In this document: in pieces, positions 13,030-24,624 of the stretch
Position numbering within the stretch: the first letter of the stretch is position 1
How the letters are laid out: every line of letters starts with the position of its first letter
Assembly (NCBI GenBank): GCA_963693305.1
Contig: OY855903.1
Coordinates: 20,657,755-20,721,754 of the forward strand
Length of the DNA stretch: 64,000 bases
Direction of reading: 5' to 3'
From: Meandrina meandrites
Taxonomy: Eukaryota; Cnidaria; Anthozoa; Scleractinia; Meandrinidae
Notes under the pieces: generated by a model
Told to the model about the DNA's origin: nothing
The model's input: the letters and a program-made list of their open reading frames with translations, nothing else
Database searches by the model: none
Translations under genes and position numbers: made by a program

Positions 13030-16000
13030 ATGGGCCGAAAATCGAACTGCTGTGGGTTGTCGTGGTTCGTCAACGATGGAGTTGGCATTGGGTGTGCGAT
13101 TTTTACGTATTTACTCATAGCTTACGCCGAATTTGTGGTCGTCTTTGTGATGCTATTGCCGGAGGTAGTGACTGCAGCTGGTTTTGGCTGGTTCCACGCC
13201 ATTGCTTTTACAATGTTAGCGTGTCTGGCTCTCGTTGCTCACAGTCGAGCGATGTGTAGCGATCCAGTAAGTGATTGTTTCTGTAGTCTAGTCCCTTTAT
13301 TTATAGGCAGATCATTTGGCGCACTGAGCTTTTGATGGCATGTTTATTGTGGTTTTCATTTAATTTGATAAGTTATTATGGCGCCCGCCATGTCGCTGTC
13401 AAATCACAAATGTTTGTCTTAAAATTTGCGATTATTTAATATCATTGATTCGCCGTCGAACAAAGCTTGCCGAAATCGATTGAAGAAAAACTACAATACA
13501 TAGAAGTATGCCAACAAGACCTATAACAATGGAACTGTTATTGCAAATTAGAACTCTTTCAATAAATGATGTTTATCAGTTGTATTTTTAAACAGTTGTA
13601 ACACACGATTGTATGTTTGAAAAAATATCATACATGTTATACATTATTGTACTTATTAATGTGCCAAAGAAAAATATGAATCACAACACATATCCCTGTA
13701 CATGTACATCCCACACCAGGGTCAGATCCTAAGGTGTGTCACACAAGAAAGATGACTAAAATTTGTGGAAAAGTACATAATTTGCATGGCTTTCGTTACT
13801 TTTAAGGGACTCACACTATATAGAGAAAAAAATGTGTGAATGCACGAGCAAAATGGCGTAAACACGTGAATTTAATACGCGACATCATTCATCACAAACA
13901 TGCTTCTGTTACAAATTATGTTTACAAGTTTTACAAAAAATATCACAAATATAAATATTGCAAAAGAACGCAATGTCTTTCGTTCTTAATCAATCTATTG
14001 TTGACTCTAGAGAGGAAACTACAGTGATAAACTCAAAGAGATTCCATTTTCTCTAACTTAAAAATTTGTCACTTTGCATTATGTTTACGCCATTTTGCGC
14101 GTGCATTTAGACAGTTTGTTTTTTTTTCTCTGCATAGCGCGAGTCCCTTAAAAGTAACAAAATCCATTTGCATACTAGAGTGGTTTTCCTAACTCGTGAA
14201 ATAGTAACTAAACTTTCAGATAGTATTACACACTAATACCATTGTTTTCTTTAAGTTCGACTATTACGCACTATTATTGTTAGATGTTGTTTCACGGGTT
14301 GAATAACATCATGATCACTCTAACTTACAGCAAGTACTGTCTTGCCAAAAACTATGAATGTACACCTGTATGCTGCATACAGTGTACTTTTGAAACCCAC
14401 ATTGAAGATCTTCAGTGTAACCTCTGTAACAAGGCTTCCATAAAAAAATTAAAAATGGGCATTTTTTTTTCTTTTCTTACAGTGTAAATCATTTTTTGCG
14501 TGTGTTTATTCTTTTAGGGAACTATCCCCTTAGGAAATTGTACATCAGAAAATTTGAAGAAACTACAGTTAAAGGAAGGAGAAGTAGTCCTAAGATGCAC
14601 CAGATGTGAGTGTATCAAGATTGATAGAGCCCATCATTGCAGGTATAAATATTGTGATACAATATTAGTAAATGTCTTTATCATTGAGGAATGAGGTAAG
14701 AAATATACAACTGACGAGTTCGCAGTAAGGAGTGCAACACTGCACCAACATACTGTAGACAGCAACATAGGCCCGGGATTTATGCGAAGATCTCTGCCAG
14801 AAAGTAAACAATTGCACAAAAATCGTATTAATATACAAGATATTTCAGCAGACACAATGTGACATATTAAATGAAGACAAAAATTTATTCACTTTTTGAG
14901 AATAAAAGTTATAGCTATCAAGGTGTTAACAGTGCAGCTTGCATTTTTGGGAACAACTTTTTGTTTTTGGCTGATATTAATGCTAGGAATTCTCAAACTT
15001 TCCGCATACTGACTTTTTTTGTTTGTTTCTGTTTCTTGTTTTTCATAAATTCAGTACATGTCAGAGGTGTATAAGGTAAGTTGTGTTTTTACTACAGTTT
15101 TTTACTGGGTGATTGTCAAGAAGCAAAAAAATATTTAACAATAATTATTCACCAAAGTGGAGGTGAATAATTGTTTTAGTATATACCAAACCCGCTGAAT
15201 TAAACTAGCGGACCAAAACATTATTTTTTGGTGACCGAAGTGAAACAGGCAGCCATTTTGTTTCTCTTTGGCTGCTTGGAGGTGAATTACTTTGCTAATC
15301 ACCTCCAACGTAACCAATCAGAACATGTGAAAGCACTATTCACTTGACTGTGTGGTTTATACTAAATTGATTTACTACTGTTTGAAAAGGAGATCAGGAA
15401 AGTTTGATAATTAGCTCTGCTTGAATCTGGTTTCTGTAGTGTAGAAAATGACAAGTATCCCCCAGTTGGGATTCTAGTTCATCACAGCCAAGTCGCTTCG
15501 CATTTTCTCATTTCAAAGGGCTTTTGGTTGGGGCCACACCCTTAGCTGAGAACACCTTCATGTAAGGAGTCACTAGACGTGGTAGAACTTGTGCCCTTTC
15601 CTTCTGTATAAAATTACAGCGAATTGCATCAAGGATCAAACATCTTCTCTCAGCCACTTAAGTGCCTCGTCCATAAATTTTGAGACAATATCTAAAATGT
15701 TCTTTCTTTTTAACAGGAAAATGGATCATCACTGTCCATGGTATGTGAGAATTACATGTATTAATTTATTGGCCTACAAAAACAGACCTTCCCAGCTAAA
15801 TCCTTCTGTGTGCACTAGATGCATCTAAGATGAGCTGAAAATGTCCATACTCTGATGACTTCACTAGCACCTCTGATTGCTTTTTACTTGTGTGTACAAA
15901 ATCACGACACAGTAGCAACCAATCAGGGGGTCATGGGCACCCCAGGACCCCCCCCCCCTCCCCCTAGCTATACCCCTGCCTCCTTAGGTGAAACAAATCA

Positions 16001-19000
16001 TCAATTACTTGAATGAATACTTACATTTTGGGGGTTTGTTATTCTTCTTGTAGGATAAATAATTGTGTTGGTGAAGACAATCAGAAATTTTTTGTATTAT
16101 TCACAGTGAGTACTTGTGCTTGTGACTAATTGTTCTTAAGCTGATTTTATTGATGTTAAAAGTTATGTTTCCATGGTGCTGGTAATTTAATCTAACAACA
16201 TAATTTTTCCTGCATTATCTTTCAGCTGTACATTTTTGCAATATCAGTGTATGCCTTGGCTTTGACAATAAGACAAATACTGATTTGTACAGAAAAGGAA
16301 TGGCACGGTGAGTAGAGTTGTTTAATAGTAGTGATTTAATAAAAAACATTTGGATGCAGAGGACCACGCAACAAAGAATAAAACTACTTGACTTGTCTGT
16401 TGCCGGATCTCTTGTAAAAGAAATGCTCATACCAGACATCACGTTAAGTGCAGATAAAACCAAATTGATTGCAAGGCTGGTACTATGGCAAAAGGGCCAG
16501 TACAATCCAAAACTTTTTAAACAATTCTTTTCAGTGATTTACATGTAATGTTATAATTAATGCGACAACCAGTTTCAAAATTGTTGAAACACTTTCAAAA
16601 ATGAATTGCACTCTTCCTAAAAAAGCACGCCCTCACTCATAATATAAACAAATGTCTCTTTATTCTGAACCCCCCTCCCATTTCAAAGTTGTTGCTTAAA
16701 GGTATGTTTGGATATAATCATGGAATTTGGACAACATTGATCAGGGGGAGAGGGGACAACACAAAGTGACATTTTCTTAACCAAGAGTTTCTCAACCCAT
16801 TTGAAACTCGTTGTAGCTCCATTCTTACTAGGGTTCAGTGGTGTTACTGCCCCAGAAATGTCCATGAAGAATGACTCACAGTTATTTTTAAGCCTCCCCT
16901 GTTGAAGTTCATTTTTTAATAAGTCTCTCCCCCCCCCCCCCCCCCCCCTGGATGGTAAGTTTACATATTCATCCATCACATTTTCTTTTTATTACTGTTT
17001 CTGTGAAAATGTTTTCCTAACTTTACCAAAATATTAGAAGAAAGTACACTTCATTTCTTTTATATGTCCCCTTGTGATGGTGGTTTGGAAATCTGAACTG
17101 AAACAACATAGATTTTTACGATTTTATTTTTCATTTACTCCTCATATTAAGTTTCAATCAGAAAGATAAATCAAGCACACATTCACATTATTGAACACCT
17201 TGAAGTTCATCAAAGATACTCAACTGGGCGCCATATTTTTAACTGTCTTTTCAGTGTTTAAAAATATGATGAAACACTCTTTCGAGTGTTTGGTATATTA
17301 GTAGTCCAAACATACAAGAGACAAAAAAGTCCCTCCTCACCCATCCCTTAGGAGTCATTCCTCACTCCCCACCCATCCCCTAGGAGTGACTTTTGCCCAC
17401 TCCTCGCCCATCCCCTGGGAGTCATTCCTCACTCCTCACCCATCCCCTAGGAGTCATTCCTCACTCACCCATCCCCTAGGAGTGACTTTTGCCCACTCCT
17501 CACCCATCCCCTAGGAGTCATTCCTCACTCCTCACACATCCCCTAGGAGTCATTCCTCACTCCTCACCCATCCCCTAGGAGTGACTTTCACCCATCCCAT
17601 AGGAGTCATTGCCCTGCCCTATCATTGCTGGAGAAATTTAAGTCCCCAGTCTAACACCAACAACGTTCTCTTTTTTTACTCTCTCTCAGCAGATTGTACC
17701 TTCGTACCAGTGGCCTCTGCCATTTTACTGATGATTTTTCTAGTGTTTGAGGGATTACTCTTTGGAATTTTCACACTTGTAATGTTCTGTACACAAGTCA
17801 CATCAATAGTGAAAGATGAGACGGTAAGTTCGCACTCAAAAGGAAAAAACTGACTGATCTCGAGGTAATGGTGGCTTGTTAAAACAAGGCTTTCAATAAA
17901 CTCATTTTATAGCAAATAACTTTCATGGTTGCAGATAGTCACTTTTAATGCATACAAATAGAAATTAAAAGTTGTCTGTTTTGGGGGATTTTTCCGACGT
18001 TGAAATTAGTTTTAAATCGACGTTTCGACCACTTTCACTGGTCTTCTTCAGGCTTGATGATCTAAACTGAACAAAAGAACAGATATAAAATGTACTTAAA
18101 TAAGCGCTAAAACTGAACACACGCTTGAGATACTTATGAGAACAGCATCTACAGGTGTTATTAGTAGAAAACATTGACAAAAGCACCAAGAAAAACGTCA
18201 AGCAGTACAAAAAACGAAATGGCCCGATTCCACTGATTACCTGTAAAGTGAAGTATACAAGCCCAAGCATGACAGGACCATTACCAATTTTGTATTCCTT
18301 AAACACACCTTTAGACAGATGCATACAGATATGTAACCTCTTTGTGTGTTGGGAGCGTCACCATCGTGCAATAACTTCGTTCTTTTCCACAGGGAATAGA
18401 GAATTTAAAGAAGGAGAAAGTAGCAAAAAAGACTACTGTGTAAGTTAAATTCTTTGATTTTTTCCTTTCAGTACCAAGTTTTTGGAATAGCAGTTCTCTG
18501 TAATTGTGCCACATGCCTTTGGTCCGTTTTTGCTGCGGCACGTTTCGTCCGAAAACACGCGCTGAAATTAATACAAACTGTTTTACATTATAGCCACTTC
18601 AGACTTTTTCTTTTGCCTAAACATGCATCTAATAAGTTTTCCCTTGCTGTTGTCCTTCAGTCCACTGTTTTTTTGTAACCGATTTCTTGAATTTCAACAA
18701 AACCCGCTAAAAGGAACATTAGAAACACTCCTAGATTAATGTCAACAGTTTTACATTAAATCAGAGGCGGTATGAAATAGAATCAAAGATCTCTTCGAGA
18801 TTCGACTATTTCGCATGCAGTATGCGTTGGGGAAATGTTAGTATTGAAAGCGATTTGTGATGCACTAACCCATTGACTCACAGTCCAGAAGGCTTTTATT
18901 AGCGCTCACCCACCCCCCACCCCCCCCCAAAAAAAAAATTCCTGGCTCTTTTACGGCTCTTAGCACAAACATGCGAGTGGGAAAAATATACCATATGCGT

Positions 19001-22000
19001 ACTAAATTCAGACAAACAATTCTTTTCTGAAGTAAACGTTTATTACAACTAGACACGCTGAAAGACCAATTCATGGTTTGAAATGTTAATTATCAACCTT
19101 GATAAATTGATCCCAAACCAAACTTGAAGACGGTGAAAAAAATTTCTTCACCTCCGTGCGTCATTTTAACAACTCGCAAAAACACAAACTCTTTCTACAA
19201 AATATAACACTAGTTCGAAACACTCTGGTGAAAGGTAGGCTTTCATTCTGTACAACTGTCACTGACATTTATTTAACCACCACCAGCGGTAACTGGGGAT
19301 AATAATTTGCGAATCATGGTGCCGTGAGATAGCGGACAACTACTGAATTCCTTCCACAAAATTAACACTCACATTTTTATGAAAGGTAGGTTTTCATTCT
19401 GTATAACTGTCACTGACATTTATTTAACCACCAGTGGTATTATCTTGGTACAGAAAAGCGGTAATTGGAGATAAGCCGTGAGATTGCCGTGAGATAGCGG
19501 AAAACTACTGAATTCCTTCCACAAAATTAACACTCAGATTGCTTTTTATGCTATCCATCACTATAACTAATAACAAAAAAATACTTGTTTGCATTTTCCG
19601 AAGTACTGTAGTAAATCTTTGCATGTAAAAGGTCGTAAACTGAACACAATTATTAAATAAACAACAATGCGATGGTACAGTAAGTCGGCCGCACGCTGCA
19701 TATCAGATGTCACCATGCGCTTTTCAAATCAATACGCTTCAGAAGCCTAAAATTCCAAACGTAAACTGGGCAAATGAAAGAAACTTGAAGGAAGTTTTGT
19801 TTTAGATTAATTCTCATTTCAAGATGTAGCTACTAATGTATCAAAGCTTCAAAATTCTGCATATTTCTGAAGCCGTGAGATCCTGCATTATTCACGCTAA
19901 AGCGTAAGTTTAATTTTAGCCCGACGGCTTTTTGCAGTCAATTTTTCACTAAGTGGCTTTACCGATCCTTCTTAAACTTCCATTTAAGTTCGAAGCAATA
20001 TTGTACATTACCATTTTCCTGTCTGAAGTCTTGAGAAGCTGCTGTCGTGATCAAGTCCGTGAATTGTGGTCAAAACAAAAGATTGCGTGACGAGCTAAAA
20101 ATACTTCTTTCAATGAAGACGACAAACAATAGACTTGTAACAATAGAAAATAGCATTGGCCAATATCCTCTGACAATGAAGATTCACAGCAGCTTTTAAG
20201 CATGTAAAACTAAGCAATTCAATCGATGAATAGCACAGATCTTTAAAAAATACCTACCTGTAGTTTGCAAAAGGCTAGACAGGCTAAATGACGAGCGACG
20301 CGTGAAAATAACATTTCGGGATCGAAAACTGCGGACGCATTCCTACCCAGTGACGTTTTTATCGCCCACAGCGAAAAGTATTCCCTTGACAAATTAAAAC
20401 AGTCCCTTGAGAGTATACAAAAATGTGTGTCAGAGAATGCCACCAATGATCCCAATTCTTACCATTTTCCTTGGTAACCAAGCAAAATAGTCGAAAAAAG
20501 TAAGCTCCTTCCGGCTTTTACTTGGGGTAGAAGAGCACAGAACGCGTCATCAGAATGGAATGAGTCAAAAGCAAAATTAGTCATAATTTAGGCAGAGCAG
20601 AGATAATGTATGTAAAATAAGTAAATAATTTGGTAACGGACCTCACTCATTCCCTATCTGGAAGCGCGGAAATCTGGAAATCTGGCAATGAACACTTAAA
20701 ACTCAATATGAAACAACCGTCTATCTCTGGAAGCGTGGAAATGTGGAAATGTGGAAATCTGGCAATGAACACTTAATACTTAATATGAAACAACTGTCTA
20801 TCTCTGGAAGCGTGGAAATGTGGAAATCTGGCAATGAATACTTAATACTTAATATGAAACAACTGTCTATCTCTAGAAGCGTGGAAATGTGGAAATGTGG
20901 AAATCTGGCAATGAACACTTAATACTTAATATGAAACAACCGTCTATCTCTGGAAGCGTGGAAATGTGGAAATCTGGCAATGAACACTTAATACTTAATA
21001 TCAAACAACCGTCTATCTCTGGAAGCGTGGAAATCTGGAAATCTGGAAATCTGGCAATGAACACTTAATACTTAATATGAAACAACTGTCTATCTCTGGA
21101 AGCATGGAAATGTGGAAATGTGGAAATCTGGCAATGAACACTTAATACTTAATATGAAACAACCGTCTATCTCTGGAAGCGTGGAAATCTGGAAATCTGG
21201 AAATCTGGCAATGAACACTTAATACTTAATATGAAACAACCGTCTATCTCTGGAAGCGTGGAAATGTGGAAATGTGGAAATCTGGCAATGAACACTTAAT
21301 ACTTAATATGAAACAACCGTCAATCTCTGGAAGCGTGGAAATGTGGAAATGTGGAAATCTGGCAATGAACACTTAATACTTAATATGAAACAACCGTCTA
21401 TCTCTGGAAGCGTGGAAATGTGGAAATCTGGCAATGAACACTTAATACTTAATATGAGACAACCATCTATCTCTGGAAGCGTGGAAATGTGGAAATCTGG
21501 AAATCTGGCAATGAACACTTAATACTTAATATGAAACAACCGTCTATCATCTGGAAGCGTGGAAATCTGGAAATCTGGAAATCTGGCAATGAATACTTAA
21601 TATGAAACAACTGTCTATCTCTGGAAGCGGGGAAATGTGGAATAATAATTTCAGGGGGTGGAATATGTAGGTGTGTAATCCAGTGGGTTTTGATTCGTGA
21701 CTTCTGATCAAGAACATACTGTCCCGTGTCACTGAAGAAATTTTCTAGAACAGCTACCTAGAGCATGTTTTGAATGCATGACATCTTCTCAAATGCACAT
21801 ATTTGAATTTATAACCATTTTGAGCATAAAGTATTTGCCCTTTATTCAGACCATCATATGGATACAAAATTTATAAACAATAGCCTCCATTTGGCGCAAT
21901 ATTGTAAGGCCTTCAGGTGGCACATATCACCCTAGGCTTATAATCATACACTACAAAGAAAACTGCAGCAAACAAAACTAATGTCATTGATAACTTTCAT

Positions 22001-24624
22001 TGACACTCTCTTCAATTGGCTTTAAGTATTATACAATTTTAACTGCTTTCAAAAAAATGGTTCATTTTTAAAGGCAAACATCACCTTAACAATAAATATC
22101 GTTGAAATCATATACATTTTATCAAATTATCTCTAAAATAGTGTCATTTAATGGTGTTACTGCAAACAAACTTTCATTGTTCATCGCTATGTGTTATTAT
22201 TTTGATCTCAAAAGCTTAAAGCTAAAACACCTCTTAACAAATTGTCTATATACAATAATGCATGCTTTTTCAGAAAAGAAAAAGCATGCAATATTGTATA
22301 TAGACAATTTGTTAAGAGGTGTTTTTAGCTTTAACCTTTTCAGAAGGGGGAAGAGTGGAATCTAATCTCGACTATCAGAAGTCACGAATCAAAACCCACT
22401 GGATTACACACCTACATATTCCACCCCCTGAAATTATTATTCCAGATTTCCACGATTCCAGAGATAGACAGTTGTTTCATATTAAGTATTCATTGCCAGA
22501 TTTCCACATTTCCACATTTCCACGCTTCCAGAGATAGACGGTTGTTTCATATTAAGTATTAAAGGGGCACTGTCACCAGTTTCACTTCGAAAACTCAAGA
22601 GCCTAAAGACATATGGAAACTATGAATAGTGGTCCAATTTTGTTAAAAATCACCATAAAAGTCTACTGAAGTGATAAACAAGTGATATTATTGTGATGCC
22701 ATCACGAACTTTAAATCTCAACTTGAAAAAGTCAGGCTGACTTTTTCAAGATTTGTCCCTGTGGACTGGAAAAACACCTAAAAATTGTTATGGCTCCCTT
22801 CTTCCTTCAACAACAATTTACTTTTTATCTCCATCTTGGTATACTAGGTGCATTTCATGTACGAGAAGACCTATTCACCAATTTTAGTACTTTTTCCCGA
22901 AACGCATTAAAATCCCCGTGACAGTGTCCCTTTAAGTGTTCATTGCCAGATTTCCACATTTCCACGCTTCCAGAGATAGACGGTTGTTTCATATTAAGTA
23001 TTAAGTGTTCATTGCCAGATTTCCACATTTCCACATTTCCACGCTTCCAGAGATAGACAGGTGTTTCATATTAAGTATTAAGTGTTCATTGCCAGATTTC
23101 CACATTTCCACGCTTCCAGAGATAGACGGTTGTTTCATATTAAGTATTAAGTGTTCATTGCCAGATTTCCACATTTCCACATTTCCACGCTTCCAGAGAT
23201 AGACAGTTGTTTCATATTAAGTATTAAGTATTCATTGCCAGATTTCCACATTTCCACTCTTCCAGAGATAGAGGGTTGTTTCATATTAAGTATTAAGTGT
23301 TCATTGCCAGATTTCCACATTTCCACATTTCCACGCTTCCAGAGATAGACAGTTGTTTCATATTAAGTATTAAGTGTTCATTGCCAGATTTCCACATTTC
23401 CACATTTCCACGCTTCCAGAGATAGACGGTTGTTTGATATTAAGTATTAAGTGTTCATTGCCAGATTTCCACATTTCCACATTTCCACGCTTCCAGAGAT
23501 AGACGGTTGTTTGATATTAAGTATTAAGTGTTCATTGCCAGATTTCCACATTTCCACATTTCCACGCTTCCAGAGATAGACAGTTGTTTCATATTAAGTA
23601 TTAAGTGTTCATTGCCAGATTTCCATATTTCCACATTTCCACGCTTCCAGAGATAGACGGTTGTTTCATATTAAGTATTAAGTATTCATTGCCAGATTTC
23701 CACATTTCCACGCGTCCAGAGATAGACGGTTGTTTCATATTAAGTATTAAGTGTTCATTGCCAGATTTCCAGATTTCCGCGCTTCCAGATAGGGAATGAG
23801 TGAGGTCCGTTACCAAATTATTTACTTATTTTACATACATTATCTCTGCTCTGCCTAAATTATGACTAATTTTGCTTTTGACTCATTCCATTCTGATGAC
23901 GCGTTCTGTGCTCTTCTACCCCAAGTAAAAGCCCTCCTTCCGTAATTATTCGAATCAGTAGTGTAACAGCTCTCGTATACTTGTAATTCTACTGGTCCTC
24001 TAGTGAAGCATTCCATTTACTCTCCTGTCAGTGAGTGCCCCCTTTCTAATAAGCGCCCCCGTTCGATGTGCTTTTGTTAACAGGCGCCCACATTTTAATA
24101 AGCGTCCCCCGCCGTTCCATGTGTTTTTACTAATAAGCGTTCCCATTCTAACAGGCGCCCCTATAGCAAAACGGTAGACAACCGGTCTTCTCCGTCTCGA
24201 CTGTAATTTCGTGTGGGGACACAATTCCTTCAAACGAAAAGCTCTCTCGAGTTCGTTTTACACATTCAGTTGTTTGTGTCAAAAAAAGTAATAAGCACCC
24301 TCCCCTTCCTTGAGCTTCCAAATAACGTAAGCCCCCCCGGGCGCGAAATTGAATCATTGCGGTCATCGAAATTTTAGTCAGCATGCTACCAAGCTTTTGG
24401 TGGAACTTAAACCTCGCGAAAATAGGCATTAGCCTACACTGTACAAGGTTATTAGTATTGTTAGCCTTGCATTGATATGAAATAAACTTAACTCTTCATT
24501 TGTTGTCTGTTTCAGGTACGAAAATCTTCAAGATGTGTTTGGCGGGTATTTTTCTATATCGTGGTTTTCTCCATTCTCCTCAGGCCCCTCCCGGCGAGCA
24601 AACTTCACTTTTCACGATGTCTAA
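13030..24624 (+). CDS. ZDHHC3/7: DHHC-type palmitoyltransferase, ZDHHC3/7-like
   Basis: Coding exons: 13030-13266, 14518-14642, 15055-15075, 15717-15740, 16054-16105, 16226-16307, 17693-17823, 18393-18439, 24516-24624; 828 nt, 275 codons plus stop, GT/AG at every junction and phases in register. The family transfers palmitate to cytosolic cysteines, mostly at the Golgi. The N-terminal exon encodes two hydrophobic helices (about residues 20-45 and 50-70). The cysteine-rich domain reads RCTRC, DRAHHCSTCQRCIRK, then [20 protein letters not shown], with the catalytic DHHC. Two more helices follow (LYIFAISVYALAL; ILLMIFLVFEGLLFGIF), then the TTxE-like DETGIENLKKEK segment, and an ending with FGGYFSISWFSPF similar to ZDHHC3/7. 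The two exons of 21 and 24 nt are found only because the zinc motif would otherwise lack cysteines. The acceptor CAGCAG at 17687-17692 allows one extra Ala. Unspliced exon 8 would stop at 18441. A possible poly(A) signal AATAAA is at 25141. Confidence 0.9.
13783..14173. mobile_element. MITE with long terminal inverted repeats in intron 1 of the DHHC gene
   Basis: The left end TGCATGGCTTTCGTTACTTT and the right end AAAGTAACAAAATCCATTTGCA pair over about 45 bp, including the shared core TTACTTTTAAGGGACTC. A second inner pair is GCAAAATGGCGTAAAC / GTTTACGCCATTTTGC. No coding capacity. Confidence 0.75.
15133..15328. repeat. Palindromic repeat in a DHHC-gene intron
   Basis: Contains the hairpin AACAATAATTATTCACC / GGTGAATAATTGTT and a further GGAGGTGAATTACTTTGCTAATCACCTCC stem-like region (quoted in parts: GGAGGTGAATTA and TAATCACCTCC). 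It looks like a compound MITE. It begins 58 bp after the 21-nt microexon. Confidence 0.5.
17328..17610 (+). repeat. Minisatellite, CCCATCCCCTAGGAGT unit
   Basis: About ten degenerate tandem copies of a unit of roughly 27-30 bp built from CCCATCCCCTAGGAGT followed by CATTCCTCACTCCTCA or GACTTTTGCCCACTCCTC. It lies in the intron before the DHHC exon at 17693, ending about 80 bp from that acceptor. Confidence 0.9.
17984..18056 (-). ncRNA. Hammerhead-ribozyme-like motif, possibly from a Penelope-like element
   Basis: On the minus strand the order is CTGAAGA, one extra A, a stem GACCA/TGGTC closed by GTGAAAG, then GAAA, then a 4-bp helix ACGT/ACGT followed by C as the possible cleavage base. That is the order of a minimal hammerhead core with a very short helix III, a design known from Penelope-like retroelements. 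Helix I is poorly paired here (only one clear pair) and the extra A breaks the strict core, so it may be inactive. No reverse transcriptase is seen beside it. Confidence 0.3.
19226..19535 (+). repeat. Tandem duplication, unit about 150 bp
   Basis: Two adjacent copies share GAAAGGTAGG, TTTCATTCTGTA, AACTGTCACTGACATTTATT and CTACTGAATTCCTTCCAC. They lie in the last intron of the DHHC gene. Copies differ by small insertions. Confidence 0.8.
20640..21640 (-). repeat. 69/77-bp minisatellite in left foldback arm
   Basis: About 13 units, each containing GTCTATCTCTGGAAGCG, TGGCAATGAACACTTAATAC and TTAATATGAAACAAC. Spacing alternates between 69 and 77 bp because the 8-base word TGGAAATG/C is present two or three times per unit: a repeat inside a repeat. 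Long open frames here are a product of periodicity. Confidence 0.95.
22220..22330. repeat. Hairpin in the centre of the foldback element
   Basis: Arms of about 52 bp (AGCTAAAACACCTCTTAAC ... / ... GTTAAGAGGTGTTTTTAGCT) separated by a few bases. It could be an own small element nested in the foldback centre. Confidence 0.85.
22440..23795 (+). repeat. 69/77-bp minisatellite in right foldback arm (inverted)
   Basis: The same unit as in the left arm, reverse complemented (CGCTTCCAGAGATAGAC, TTAAGTGTTCATTGCCAG, TTTCCACA). It is interrupted once, at 22563-22931, by a TTAA-flanked MITE. Confidence 0.95.
22563..22931. mobile_element. TTAA-flanked MITE (AGGGGCACTGTCAC family), copy 1
   Basis: Terminal inverted repeats AGGGGCACTGTCAC / GTGACAGTGTCCCT, flanked on both sides by TTAA. 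The insertion splits a TATTAAGTGTTC word of the foldback minisatellite, so the empty site can be read from neighbouring units and proves a TTAA duplication. TTAA targets are known for piggyBac and Kolobok transposons. Confidence 0.92.

Larger units (their letters stand above)
20513..23933. mobile_element. Foldback transposon, 3.42 kb, with minisatellite arms and 8-bp target duplication
   Basis: Left arm 20513-21708 and right arm 22374-23933 are inverted copies. They begin and end with GGCTTTTACTTGGGG / CCCCAAGTAAAAGCC. The perfect 8-bp direct repeat CTCCTTCC sits immediately outside at 20505-20512 and 23934-23941. Each arm has an outer unique part (about 130 bp), a tandem array of 69- or 77-bp units, and an inner unique part of about 80 bp. 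The right arm contains an extra MITE (22563-22931); without it the arms are 1196 and about 1187 bp. The 665-bp centre holds a small hairpin and no open frame of note, so the copy is non-autonomous. The 8-bp duplication fits hAT, P or Merlin; the superfamily is unknown. It lies in the last intron of the DHHC gene. Confidence 0.9.

Noticed and set aside
13836..14027. Open frame in DHHC intron 1
   Set aside because: It lies entirely in a MITE with long inverted repeats.
18441..18443. Stop codon TAA as the end of the DHHC protein
   Set aside because: A strong donor GTGTAAGT overlaps it, and the exon at 24516 continues in frame with FGGYFSISWFSPF, which matches the known C-terminus of ZDHHC3/7.
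18470..18678. Candidate last exon after CTTTCAG at 18471
   Set aside because: In the required phase it reaches a stop after six codons and shows no similarity to the family.
20721..23816. Open frames of 60-70 codons such as those starting MFIARFPHFHISTLPEID, on both strands
   Set aside because: They are made by the minisatellite: 69 bp is 23 codons, so a frame without a stop stays open over several units. They shift at each 77-bp unit and have no start context or domain.
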